Shown: piece by piece, positions 1-10,089 of the stretch
Layout of the letters: every line of letters begins with the position of its first letter
How positions within the stretch are numbered: the first letter of the stretch is position 1
NCBI GenBank assembly: GCA_946811185.2
Contig: OX328108.1
Location: forward strand, 35,772,493 to 35,836,492
DNA from: Hippopus hippopus
Lineage: Eukaryota > Mollusca > Bivalvia > Cardiida > Cardiidae
Direction: 5' to 3'
DNA length: 64,000 nucleotides
Translations under genes and position numbers: made by a program
The notes under the pieces: model-generated
The model's database searches: none
Seen by the model: the letters and a program-made list of their open reading frames with translations, nothing else
What the model was told of the DNA's origin: nothing

Positions 1-725
1 TGATTGGATTTTATCCAGTTCATTTATTTTTTTTTTTTCCTTTATCGTACATATTTTTTATTTGAGTAGACTCTATATACTTTTTAATTCAAATTCTTCC
101 CAAATCAAGTTAATTTGCTATGTAGAATGCTCTTTATATCTGGTGGATTTTTCACCCAGATAATCCTTCAAAGATATGTTAATTAAAAAAAAAAATCACG
201 CAAATATCATTAATTTTCTCGAAAATAATGTTCCTATTCCTATAGTCGTCTTGGAAAGTAAAAACTAAACAGCCCCCCCCCCCCGCTTTTAAAATAAAAT
301 GCTATTTAGGCACATTTTAGACGTTTGTTTAAATTGAAGACAAATGTCATCTTCCTGCATTTGTAAAACATTAAAAACGTTGTTCTCATTGGTCTCTGTA
401 TTTTAACCTTTCTATCAATGTAAACTTAAAGCCCGTGTAAGACGATATGCCTCCCTGTGTAACATCATCTCTTCGCCTCTGTTTACAATCTTTTATTTAA
501 TCTCCCATAAACTATTATTCATTTATCGAAAATGAAAGAGAAACCAATCAAGCTGTCTTCCTTTTAGGACAAGATCTGTTGCACATGTTGACAACTTTTA
601 CGCAAAAAGTGGACCAAGGGTTTATGCGGTATTTCTTTGATATCATATGCCACGCCACAGGCGTCCAGTACTGTCCTACTTGTAAAGTTACAAGAACGTG
701 TCATATAAATAGTCTGACTCTCGTG
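1..725. other. AT-rich intergenic DNA, no gene seen
   Basis: No coding frame longer than about 60 codons has recognisable content. The stretch holds homopolymer runs (T-rich near 26-40, a C-run near 272-284) and no recognisable repeat. It ends at the target-site duplication of the SINE that follows. Confidence 0.6.
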
Positions 726-739
726 ACCGTCTTTGATTA
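726..739. repeat. SINE target-site duplication, left copy
   Basis: The 14-mer accgtctttgatta is repeated exactly at 1051-1064, on the other side of the SINE. Confidence 0.9.
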
Positions 740-1050
740 GGCCAGCCCGCATAGCTCAATAGGTAGAGCGTAGGACTCGTGAACGTGATGTTTCGAGTCA
801 CTTGAGGGTGTGGGTTCGATCCCCACGGCTGGCCATCTAAAATAACTAATAGTCTTTCGGATGAGACGTTAAACTGAGGTCCCGTGTGACGGTGCTATAC
901 ACCGAGCACGTAAAAAAACCAGGCGTAACTTAAGATGGGTTTCGTCCTGTATCTGCACTATCCCCCGTAACAATACTAACAGCCTTCAGGGGGCGTCGCC
1001 CATATGGGCAACCGGTGGCGACGATAAATAAACGCAAATTCAATCAATCA
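740..1050 (+). mobile_element. tRNA-derived SINE with conserved central domain, perfect 14-bp target-site duplication
   Basis: The first ~93 bp are tRNA-like. GCCAGCC at the start pairs with GGCTGGC near 829, with an A-box-like TAGCTCAATAGGTAGAGC and a B-box GGTTCGATCCC, as in an internal Pol III promoter. After this comes a block near 856-895 (ctttcggatgagacgttaaa) that resembles the conserved central domain shared by many metazoan SINEs, possibly the Meta-SINE domain. The tail is a short CAATCAATCA repeat. The insertion is flanked by perfect 14-bp direct repeats accgtctttgatta (726-739 and 1051-1064), the signature of LINE-driven target-primed insertion. The intact duplication suggests a fairly young copy. 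It encodes no protein and would depend on a LINE with a similar tail. Confidence 0.88.
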
Positions 1051-1064
1051 ACCGTCTTTGATTA
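1051..1064. repeat. SINE target-site duplication, right copy
   Basis: Exact match to 726-739. It defines the 3' end of the SINE directly after its CAATCAATCA tail. Confidence 0.9.
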
Positions 1065-1825
1065 TAAGTGATTGGAAATTGGATTATAATATGTTCAATG
1101 TGTAAGTCAACTTAATATCTTTTTCTATTACTCTTACAGAATAGTATATAGAGGCGAATGCATAGAAGTATACTCATGTTTTTATTCGTTTTATTCTTCT
1201 CCTGGGGTTTTTCTCTCGAACTGGAAAAAAAAATTGGTTACCTTTTTTAATAGATCTTCCAATGTCAATGTCAAGTCAAACATCGGGAAATCATTTTACA
1301 CTACATGTATATATCGCATGGTAATTGTTAAGCTTGCGATTCTGGTTAAATTGATGAGGAACATATTGCGGACTAAATAATGAAAAATCTGTGTAAGGGG
1401 GGTTTCAAATTCGAAAAAAAAAAAAAAACTTACTTTTTTTCCAGGTAACAGATAAATTGTATTAACAGATCAATGATTTTAGGACATGTTTAGGGAGTAC
1501 GAGTTTAATGTAAATACATTATCAAATGTAAAAGTTATAAGACTGCGTTTTTCAACTGACTTCTAGATAAACCAGCCTCTATTTCAATTTTCACACTCCA
1601 TAGCTTCGATAAACCTAATGCAAAAGATGTAAGTGCCTTTTCTTAAATTGGTCTCATGCTTATGTTATCTTGAATAATTATTTTGTGGTAGAAAAATCTC
1701 CCGGTAAGTTTCATATATCTCCTAGCTAAGTCCTGGTGTCTAGGTTGTTTGTCTTGAATTCTTATTTCGCGGACCACGTGATATCAGTGGGAGGAGCGAT
1801 CTATCGTTTGGCGTTTGGTCAATTG
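1065..1825. other. Intergenic DNA without recognised features
   Basis: AT-rich with A-runs near 1416-1430. An E-box-like CACGTG occurs near 1775 just before the long-TIR transposon, but nothing shows that it is used. No coding frame or repeat was recognised. Confidence 0.5.
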
Positions 1826-2415
1826 ATTTCGCTTATTTTTTCATCTCCAACTTTGCGAAAAACCACAACATAGTTGTATTGTTTTATGGAAAACTACAAT
1901 ATGTTGATATTACATACAAGACATAGTAGACATTCTAAAATTATGAGGAATTTGCTCTGCTACAAACGACACTGGAGTTATCTGCCCTTGAAAAAGTGGA
2001 AAAAAAAAAAAAAAAAAAAAAAAATGCTAATTTTCTCATGTTCTAGAACGAAGCATATTTTCAGTATATTTCAGAGGACTAAACTCACTCAAACCTAACT
2101 TGTATAGATATTTGTCAGAAATAAGAATAGAACAAGTCATGGCATGGTGACCTTGACCTTTTTTAAGGTCGAAGTGAGACCCAGGACTCAAATTCATGAC
2201 TGATAATTCTGTTACTAGGGTTGAGTTCACACACTTTCAGATCACAATTAAGGATTTCACTTTTCGAGGATACAAGAATTTTGTAAGCCCATTGACAGCC
2301 TTCAATATTGGTGACATGATACTGAATTATAGTTTGGTGACCTTGACCTTTTCTTCATGGTCAGAATGAGATCTAGGGCTCTATTCCAGAAATTCTTATT
2401 CTCTTCTTGTTGTCC
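1826..2415 (+). repeat. Left terminal inverted repeat of the 4-kb transposon
   Basis: Reverse complement of 5327-5895. It includes a poly-A tract at about 2000-2022, which the other arm lacks. Two copies of TGACCTTGACCTT lie at 2148-2160 and 2338-2350. Confidence 0.85.
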
Positions 2416-2508
2416 TGCTAAATAAGTTAAATGAAACTTTCAAGCTGACAGTCAAAACCCAAAGAATGCTATTTCAAACTTGTCTATTTGAGAAAAATAT
2501 CTCCGTAT

Positions 2509-2574
2509 CGGACAGTGTAGATCAAAAATCAGACTGCACGTTCTGTGTAGTCTGATCTTGATCTACACTGTCCG
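2509..2574. repeat. 66-bp snap-back hairpin, dispersed family, full copy
   Basis: Begins cggacagtgtagatca and ends with its near reverse complement tgatctacactgtccg, with a second inner inverted pair (cagactgcac/gtgtagtctg) around a short TTCT loop. A second 66-bp copy lies at 16,704-16,769, and partial copies lie near 9874, 11,239, 17,828, 19,803 and 21,465. This copy is inside the 4-kb transposon, inward of its left arm. Confidence 0.85.
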
Positions 2575-4094
2575 TAAAAGGTCACTGAGTCCCGCTTAGC
2601 AGTTCAGGGTTAATACATTTCATTGGATTCATTCAAATCTAAGCTATGCAGATGTTAGTCAGGATTAGGTATAAAGTGAATGTAAGCTTGGTGACCTTGA
2701 GGTTTTTCAATGTCAAAGTAAGACCCACACGCTTTACTCGATGAATATAAATTCTCCCAAAGGGCTCAAAGAAGCATTTCTCAAGTCAAAATACTGGTAA
2801 TGTACTGGGAATGAACATTGTATTAATGCATATACGATTTATTCCTGGGATATGACAGCATATTATACTGACTCTCAGCTTGTTGACTTTGACATTTTGT
2901 TGATCTTATAGTTAGACCTAGAACGCCCTTTTAGTCCTATTGATAAAAAATAATGTTTTGGCCTAATATGATTTCTATACATCTTTTAAGATATTGCCAT
3001 TACATGCCTTTTCTTTGTTGAAACAGCATCAGCAATCTCTTCAGCACTGAATGTCAGATTGATGATAAAGTGAATTAGACCTTTGTTGAAAAGAAATCAC
3101 GCTTTGTCAAATAGTTTGATGAAAGAAAAAAATAACACCCTTTTTTTTGGGGGGGGGGGTTATAAATAGGAATATGAACACAAAGAAACCTAGAAAGTTG
3201 CTAAAGCAAGTATGCGAGACAATTATTACAAAATTCAAATATTCAGTTAAACATAAGTATACCACGACGGATAGTCTAAGGTTTCTAAACCTATCCTGAA
3301 AAATGTTTTAAAGTACCTCTAGAGGTAATCAGTATCATACTAGTCAAGTTGAATATCTTTCTTTTTAAAAAAGAGAGATTGTCTGCTGAGATCATTTAGC
3401 TACATTGAGACAGTTTGATAAGCTTTGTGACAAGAACTGACTAGATAAAATAATGGAATGACCTTACATCACATATCTGAATATGCAGAGACATTTTTAT
3501 GACGTTGTGTAGGCTAAATGGCCATTACACAATGAAACAGAGTATATATACTACTCAAAATTTGCTAAGCACCAAATATTTCAGATATGATTTTCAACTT
3601 TGCCTGAGCTAATTACATGTATATGTGTATGTACATGTATTTTTTTTTTTTTTCTTTAATATGATTCAGTGATATAATTATATAGATGGTCCCAACTGTA
3701 CATGTAATAAGTATAATAATAAGATTATGTTTTCATGACGGGGAAAATGTTCGTTTAAGCTAAGGAAATAATGAACCCAATAAGTATCATGGTCTTAAAT
3801 GCTACGTTTGTCTGTTTGAATGTTTTTGTACGCATCATTTAACAATATTTCTGACATATGGGTGACAGTCCTCTCTTTCATTTCTTTTGAAGAATTCACC
3901 AGTAGTACTATGCTGGGCTCTGAAGCCCTTTGCCAAAGGAACTCCCATGAAAACCCAGCGTTTTGAGTGAGAACTGAAGCTATAGCCCCAAGTTACATTA
4001 GATGTACGCAATGAGTGTAAGGTATTCAATCATCACTTCATCTTAAAAGATAAAGGAAAGAGCTTCTCATCATGATGTTAATGTTGCCCTTGGC
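2575..4094. other. Interior of the 4-kb transposon, no gene recognised
   Basis: Contains a diverged direct copy of the TGACCTTGA motif at 2692 and a weaker one near 2880, which suggests old internal duplications of roughly 190 bp. Also present are a T/G homopolymer junction (3140-3160) and a T-run (3640-3652). The segment near 3900-3970 resembles the distal part of the SINE seen at 19,144-19,370 (gctctgaag, then a ttgcc...gg segment, then ctcccatgaaa), but is badly decayed. Confidence 0.45.
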
Positions 4095-4735
4095 ATGCAT
4101 CATGTACTGTCAAGGTTTCAAAAGTGGTTCACACCTCTGCAGTTGACAACTGCTGAAGGCTTGCTGCATTTTGTGACAGCAAGGCGGTTTCATATTCCGC
4201 TTCAACTTGCAGTATATATACCCGTGCAAACTATTCACCCATGGTTGAACAAAAGTGGTTTTCACCAGAACAGACTCTTTTTTCTCGCAGCTAGGGTATG
4301 AGTGGGCCTTTGACCAAGCTAGGTGGACCTGAACTACACTTTACAGATGAGCCTAGCTACTGCATAGACTAAAGAAACAGGCTTGCTAGGGTATGACGAT
4401 TGCCGATGTTCAGATTTCATACAGCCATCATTGCTGAAAATGGCCATTATGGAGGCTGTTTAATTTTTACCCACGGGCAAAATCAGCTGGGATTAAGTGA
4501 AATGAGCTTATCAATGTTGACCAGTGCAGACTGACTGCCCAATAGTATTTAAATGGGTTCTTGATACCCAGGAAGGATTGTATAGAACTGCAAGTTATTT
4601 GATTGTTCTAATGGACGATATAGCTCGTCTGCATACTACCCATGGTGTGCAAAAGTACCTGCGAAAAGATGGTATTACATGTCTGGACTGGCAAATCCAA
4701 TCCCCTCGCCACAATCCCACAAAGCATACATGAAA
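4095..4735 (+). pseudogene. Tc1-like (DD34E) transposase remnant, catalytic Glu replaced by Lys
   Basis: Three reading-frame pieces on the plus strand resemble a Tc1-family transposase. The first, near 4095-4300, contains LTTAEGLLHFVTARR, reminiscent of the end of the DNA-binding region. The second, near 4350, contains FTDEPSYC, which matches the first catalytic-Asp motif (usually FTDES.F). The third, at 4524-4733, contains MDDIARLH, then a V..YL...GI..LDW segment, then SPRHNPTKH. This matches the family's D(N)AR.H ... SPDLNPIEH. Exactly 34 residues separate the second Asp from the residue aligned with the catalytic Glu, as expected for DD34E, but that residue is Lys. In-frame stops and frame changes between the pieces show that the gene is dead. 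In an active element this enzyme would cut and paste the transposon at TA sites. Family assignment is by motif reading only. Confidence 0.75.
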
Positions 4736-5326
4736 TGGGCTGCAGGTCTAAAATTTTAGCTTTTCAGGTCTAACCAAGAGGTATCCGGAAGCTTTTTGCT
4801 ATTCTTGTTCAAGAATGGAGTTAAGTTCCAAAAGAATTATCAGCAATCTGACAGGGAACAAAGAAGATTGTTTCAAGCTGTCATTAGACGGCAATATATA
4901 AGTCACATACTTGTTTTAATACTAAACTGGCTTGCATAAGCAGCTTTTTGGGCAAGTTTTGAACATTACAAGTTTTATTAAAGTATCTTTTTTAAATTGC
5001 TAATCAGCTGACATTCTAAAATCTCTGTCAAATAAAGTAAAAAAGAAAACAGGGAAACATTATAAACATCATTATAGAAAATACTAATTGAATTGTGTAA
5101 AAAAATCATAACATTAATTTTGCAACCATAAAGCCTATGCAATTAAATATATTTGGTGCTTAGCAAACTTTCAGAAATATGAGAGTTGAATGACATGACG
5201 ATGAAAATGATGAGTATTGAATTTCTTATATTGAAATACAATGTTGTAAAAGGGTTGTATTTGTGAAAAATAATCGTTAAATGTAAAGTATTTGTATTCA
5301 TATTTGATACGGTCGGAAATAATTAC

Positions 5327-5895
5327 ACACACAACAAGAGAATTTAAATTCATGGAAAAGAGCTCTGGGTCTCATTGTGACTGTGTAAAAAAGGTCAAGG
5401 TCACCAAACTGTAATTCATTATCATGCCACAATATTGAAGGTTGCCAATAGGCTTACAAAATTCTTGTATGCTGCAAAACAGCGAAATTCAAAATTGTGA
5501 CTTAAAAACTTGTGAATTCAACCCCATAAGGGCATTTATCAGTCATAGAATGGATATCTGGGTCTCACTTCGACCTTGAAAAAGGTCAAGGTCACCATGC
5601 CATGACTTGTTCTATTCTTATTTCTGACAAATATCTATACAAGTTAGGTTTGAGTGAGTTTAGTCCTCTGAAATATACTGGAAATATGCTTAGCTTTAGA
5701 ACATGAGAAAATTAGCAGTTTTTACTTTTTCAAGGGCAAATAACTCCAGTGTTGTTTGTAGCAGAGAAAATTCCTCATAATTTTAGAATGTCTACTATGT
5801 CTTGTATGTAATATCAACACATTGTAGTTTTCCATAAAACAATAAAACTATGTTGTGGTTTTTCGCAAAGTTGGAGATGACAAAGTAAGCGAAAT
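5327..5895 (-). repeat. Right terminal inverted repeat of the 4-kb transposon
   Basis: Reverse complement of the left arm, including the two AGGTCAAGGTCA motifs (5392-5403 and 5583-5594). The match weakens inward of about 5327. Confidence 0.85.
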
Positions 5896-5903
5896 TTAGG
5901 TAC

Positions 5904-5991
5904 GACGTGGCTTGACAATGACCTCTCATCGACTGAACTTTTGTTTCCATCTTTCCATTATCCTGAGCGTAAAGATCGTAAAAATGAGTCT
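5904..5991 (+). repeat. 88-bp inverted fragment of the LINE endonuclease region
   Basis: Identical by eye, in reverse complement, to 9539-9626 inside the downstream LINE (gacgtggcttgacaatgacc through aaaaatgagtct). It starts 9 bp after the end of the long-TIR transposon. It has no LINE 3' end, tail or target duplication, so it is not a normal retrotransposition product. Confidence 0.9.
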
Positions 5992-6300
5992 ACATTGCTA
6001 GAGAATGATGATTTAAATTGTTTGCATCATTAAGACCCTCTTATAGGTTAAGTACATACATGGAATGAATGAATATTGATTGCAGCTTCAAATGGAAGAA
6101 ATTTGCAATTTAGTCTTACAAGCTGAAATCGTGTCATATTACCCGACCCACTTTTCTCAAGCATATAGCATAGAAGACATGGCCACTGCATCTTAATACT
6201 TCACCAAATGAAAGCCAATACATAGAAGTATCAATTAGCAAATTTTAAAAAAAAATCTATCCTAGCCCAAAAAAGGGCCTTATGGACACCCCTCCTTTAA
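5992..6300. other. Spacer without recognised features
   Basis: AT-rich, with no coding frame or repeat match found inside the window. Confidence 0.5.
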
Positions 6301-6578
6301 ACTAATATGTTACACAGTGAGAGAGAGATAATATTATTAATAATTGTTTGGGAATAGAGAAGAAATATGTTTTGATTGGAAAACTATGAAATGAGTTGGA
6401 CTGAGAAGTACAGGAAGAGAAATGGGAAAGATAAGGTGATGGAAGAGATAGTGTAAAGTAGATAAGGTAAAGGAGTGTTCTTAAAAGGCTTTTATACTGT
6501 GAAAATTTAAATTTGTTCCATTCTATAGTAAGCGTCAGTATTCCTGATAACATTTAATAAAGGTAAAAAACAAAATTA
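6300..6578 (-). other. Probable LINE 3' untranslated region
   Basis: Purine-rich on the plus strand (pyrimidine-rich on the LINE strand), with a short GA repeat at 6317-6329. There is no clear tail or target-site duplication, so the boundary is uncertain. Confidence 0.4.
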
Positions 6579-7209
6579 TCATACTGGAAATCGATTGCTT
6601 AACCTAATAAATGTTTGAACTTCAAGAAAAATTTTCTCATTGTCACGATATAGAAGGTTTAACTTTCCCAAAGAGTAAGATCTCAAGATCAATATTACCA
6701 AATACTGATATTGCATTAAATAGACTAGTCCTAGTAGCATCATAATTATTACATTCAAAAAAGAAATGTTCACTCGTCTCAATCCCACCACAAATACAGA
6801 GAGGGGAGTCAACAATATTTTTCAGAAATAAGTGGTGATTGAGAGAGCTACATTTGTTTCTGATTCGTGTATGTATAACCTGTAGCTTCCTTTCTCCAAT
6901 AAAGTACAGCTTGTTGGGACTGGGTTTGTCCCGATTCAGATAGTACTTAAAACACGATAATGGATCTTCATTTCGTATTTCAATTGGTAGTTCGTTCCAG
7001 TCTTCAATGACTGCGGGAATGAAAGACTTTTTGTAAAGTTCAGTTCTACATTGTGGGATTCGATGATTTTGAGAGCCACGGAGGCTGTATGAGGTTATGC
7101 TACCGACACTTTGAGGTACTAATGAGCTCAAGGTGTCAGGACATAGTCCTTTGACCATTTTAAAATATATTATCAGTTTATGCTTGCGCCTTCTGTCATG
7201 CAGGGATTC
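6579..7209 (-). pseudogene. LINE ORF2 C-terminal region with Cys/His knuckle
   Basis: Continues in frame after the TGA at 7210. It contains RIRNKCSSLNHHLF followed by a C-x-C-x7-H-x4-C cluster (Cys 121, Cys 123, His 131, Cys 136 counting from the Met at 7158), typical of the C-terminus of CR1/Jockey-type proteins. The frame stops at 6643, but an overlapping frame gives EVQTFIRLSNRF and ends at 6579. This is the usual terminal motif of the family, so one more small frameshift lies near 6650. Its role is probably nucleic-acid binding. Confidence 0.8.
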
Positions 7210-8517
7210 TCATCCTGCCTCCTTGGCAAGATCATCAAGGGATGCTAATTTTGTACAGCCAGTCACTATCCAAGCAGATTCTTTCTGAATTTTGTCAAGT
7301 TGTTCTTTCAAATATTGTGGGCAGTTATCCCATACTACATCTGCATGTTCAATTAAGGGGCGTATAAAAGAAAAATAAATAGTTTGAAGCGATTTCCTAT
7401 CTAAACGACGTTTAAGAGTACGCATTATATTTATTCTACTCCAAGCTTTGTCCACTGAGTTTTTGATGTGACATTCCCATGTACCATCGTGAGATAAATA
7501 TATGCCTAAATGCTTGTGACTTTGGACATTTGGTATTTTTGTATTTGACAGAAATAAGTCAGGATGTATAGGTTTTATATTTTTACGTGTAATAACTAAC
7601 GACTCTGATTTTAGAGGGTTGAATTTGACAATCCATTTTTGTGCCCAATCATTAATCTTATTTATATCAGACTGCAATTTAGCCCAACAAGAATCAGGAT
7701 TATCAATCTCTAGAGATAGGCTAGTGTCATCTGCAAAGAGGTTTATATTAGACTCCAGGTTATCGACTATGTCGTTAATGTAAACTAGAAATAATAATGG
7801 ACCTAATATAGACCCTTGAGGGACACCTGCTTTTAATATACTTAAATCAGAGTAGCTCCCATTGAGAACAACCCTTTGATATCTATTTGAAAGATAATTA
7901 GTAAACCATTCTAAAAGTCTACCTTGAACCCAAGCATGATATAATTTAAATAAAAGACCTTTATGCCAGACTTTGTCGAATGCTTTACTCACATCAAAAA
8001 ATACCATATGGAACTCATGTCCACTGTCCAAAGCTTTACAAATATTGTGATAAAATAACAGTGACTGGTTAACCGTTGAATCACCAGGCAAAAATCCAGA
8101 TTGAAACGGACGGAGTAAAAAAATTGGATTGTGAAAGATAGGAAAAGACGTGATTAAAAATGATTTTTTCTAATACCTTTTCGATAGAATTCAGAAGACA
8201 GACTGGTCTATAATTAGATGGAATAGATGGGTCTCCACCCTTAAGGATGGGACAGACATTTGACATTTTCCATGACGAAGGCACAGCACATAAATTAAGA
8301 GAGGCATTGAAAAGATCACAGAGAGGGTAAGCAAGTTGGGGGACTCCTTCACGAAGAATCCTGTTGTGTATTCCATCTGGACCAGAGGCTTTCCCTACAT
8401 TTAAGTTCTTCAGAACCTTATAAACTTCATCAGGGGTGACCTCAATAAAATCTAGTGTAACATAGGGAACTGGATAGGCAAAGATTTAGCCGAGTCATCG
8501 ACACTTGACTGGCTTGC
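7210..8517 (-). pseudogene. LINE reverse transcriptase domain
   Basis: Minus-strand sequence carries SGPDGI (near 8385), PSSWK...PILKGGD and NYRPVCLL (8284-8180). After a frame break come FFDVSKAFD (first catalytic Asp), GVPQGSILGPLLF and FADDTSLS (the catalytic Asp-Asp pair near 7728). These are the standard fingers and palm motifs of non-LTR reverse transcriptases, in order. The break is a 4-bp tandem duplication (acggacgg on the plus strand, 8106-8113) that shifts frame between the YRP and DVSKAFD blocks. The second frame runs from 8091 to a TGA at 7212-7210, where related elements usually have Trp, and reading continues in frame beyond it. The enzyme would copy the element RNA at the nicked target. 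This copy cannot make it. Confidence 0.88.
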
Positions 8518-9793
8518 AAAAAAAATCATTAAGCAAGTTAGCCTTTTCAGTTTCATCAAGTATTAACTTATCTTTCCCTTCATCAAAAAGAGAAGGTACC
8601 TGTGAGGTTTTAGCTTGAGATGGGTGCATAAATTGTTTTATAGTTTTCCACCAGTCACGAGAAGTCAAAGACCTAGAATTCAGTTTAGATGCTAAAATAT
8701 CAAAGCGTTCTTTTCTTTGACGGATAAGAGTAATTATTTCATTTCGTAACGTTCTAAATTTATACCAGTGATGTTCGTTGTTACTTTGTCTCGCCTTCCT
8801 GTACAGTCTTTTCCTTTTTCTTATTTTCAATTTGATTTCGTTTGTAATCCATGGAGGTTCATAGGGTCTAACGAATACATTTTTATTGGGTATAAACATT
8901 GTCGCGTTTTGTAAGATTGCATTTGTGATATTCTTAGCATACCTATTTATATTCTCATTTTTTAAAGCATTCCAATCAAAGTTCGTAAGCTCCAACCTGA
9001 AATCATCATAATTACCCACATCATACATCCAAATGGTCCTTCTGAAAAACTTGTGTTTTGGTTTTATGAAATTGAATACTCCAAATACAGGGCAATGATA
9101 GCGAACTTGGTTATCGAAACAAGGTTCTCCAACTCCTGTTACAAGGACTGAATGTTTATTCGATACTAAAAGAAGATCTATTATCGACGCAGAATGTTCA
9201 GTATAGTGAGTAGGCTCATTAATACACTGAAATAGACTAAATTGTGAGCAAAGAGAATTCACTTTATTCAAATGGTTTGCATTCAACTGATTCCAATTAA
9301 AATCTCCTGTTATTATAATGTCAGTTATATTTGTGTCGATAGCACGACCTATGGAATCCTCAATTAAAGAGTTATATACTGATGGCGAATTTGGTGGTCT
9401 GTATATTACACCATATAAAACATTTCTGTTATTACACAATTTAACGTGCACCCAAACATATTCTAATGCGTCAGGTTCAAGGTCATGTCTTCTTACATAA
9501 GATAGATTATCTTTGATATATATGATGACTCCTCCATAAGACTCATTTTTACGATCTTTACGCTCAGGATAATGGAAAGATGGAAACAAAAGTTCAGTCG
9601 ATGAGAGGTCATTGTCAAGCCACGTCTCTGAAAACGAAATAACATCAAATTTAAAGAATTCTGCGAACAATACGTCAACTTTATTCCTTAAACTTTGAAC
9701 ATTATAGTGCACTGTCGATAAATGGTTCGGATAATTTAGAAAATTATACAACTCATTGTTTTCAAAAGCCTTCTGGCTCGGGGGTTGTAACAA
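8495..9793 (-). pseudogene. LINE endonuclease (EEP/APE-like) domain, N-terminal part of ORF2
   Basis: An open frame of about 430 codons beginning after an in-frame TAA. It has no good ATG at its 5' end and is probably truncated. Motifs in order are HYNVQSLRNK (Asn near residue 31), SETWL (Glu 56), YRPPN (about 131-135), GDFNW (Asp 164, Asn 166) and a THY...IDLLL segment (Asp 206). The usual SDH motif is RYH at 231-233, so the His is kept but its partner Asp is Tyr, which would likely damage nicking activity. After residue 240 comes a basic linker leading to the reverse transcriptase. The frame ends early at 8495 because of a length change in an A-run (plus strand 8518-8526); the sequence continues in another frame. 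In an active element this domain nicks target DNA to prime reverse transcription. Confidence 0.85.
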
Positions 9794-9869
9794 TTCGGAA
9801 TTGATTAGTTAAAGCCTAAAACGCTAGGTTCAGCTATAGTTGTTAACTAATACAGGCAGTGCCGATCAA

Positions 9870-9992
9870 TTTTACACTACGCAGTCTGATCTTCGATCTT
9901 AACTCTCCGCTACTTTGGTCTGGCCAACACAACCTTGAAAAGCCTTCTACCTCAGGATCATTAAATCTTGGGACGGTGTGGTAGTGTAAAAC
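9870..9992 (+). repeat. Partial hairpin-family copy followed by a MITE end fragment
   Basis: About 9874-9900 matches one arm of the 66-bp hairpin family (cagtctgatcttcgatctt). About 9930-9992 matches the right end of the TTAA/CCCTTTACCACAC MITE family (aaaagccttct ... ggtgtggta). Both are truncated. Confidence 0.6.
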
Positions 9993-10089
9993 TCTTTTAA
10001 AGTATTGAGATTAGCCATTTATCTCTTACATGGCTAAACTTTTTTTTTTTTCAACTGAGTTTGTCTGAAAGTACGCTCGTAGCTAGAGC

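Larger units (their letters stand above)
1826..5895 (+). mobile_element. Decayed Tc1/mariner-superfamily DNA transposon with ~0.57-0.59-kb terminal inverted repeats
   Basis: The region 1826-2415 is inverted at 5327-5895. The shared ends read atttcgctta... on the left and ...taagcgaaat on the right, and hundreds of bases continue to match in reverse complement with scattered substitutions and small indels. Between the arms lies a broken transposase (about 4095-4735) with DD34E-type spacing. Long arms are unusual for Tc1-like elements, which normally have short or sub-300-bp inverted repeats. No TA duplication is visible at the outer ends, so these are eroded or rearranged. An 88-bp inverted piece of the downstream LINE sits 9 bp beyond the right end. 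Whether the arms and the transposase belonged to one original element is inference from position. Confidence 0.7.
6300..9820 (-). mobile_element. CR1/Jockey-group non-LTR retrotransposon (LINE), broken copy
   Basis: Read on the minus strand, the order is endonuclease (9793-8525), reverse transcriptase (about 8500-7210), then a C-terminal region with a Cys/His knuckle (7158-6579) and a 3' region to about 6300. This order and the apurinic-type endonuclease fit CR1/Jockey-group elements. No upstream ORF1 is visible: a stop codon lies just upstream of the endonuclease frame and unrelated repeat DNA begins by about 9870, so the copy is probably 5' truncated. At least four lesions break the frame: a run-length shift near 8518-8526, a 4-bp duplication at 8106-8113, a TGA at 7212-7210 and a shift near 6650. 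The sparse, simple lesions suggest a fairly recent death. The exact 3' end is not clear, since no obvious tail or target duplication was found. Confidence 0.85.

Noticed and set aside
741..835. Possible functional tRNA gene
   Set aside because: A and B boxes and a paired acceptor are present, but the sequence runs into a SINE body and tail within one 14-bp target duplication. It is the SINE head. The ~93-nt length also lacks a clean cloverleaf.
1874..2098. 74-codon frame with a poly-Lys run
   Set aside because: It lies inside the transposon arm, and the Lys run is just the poly-A tract at 2000-2022.
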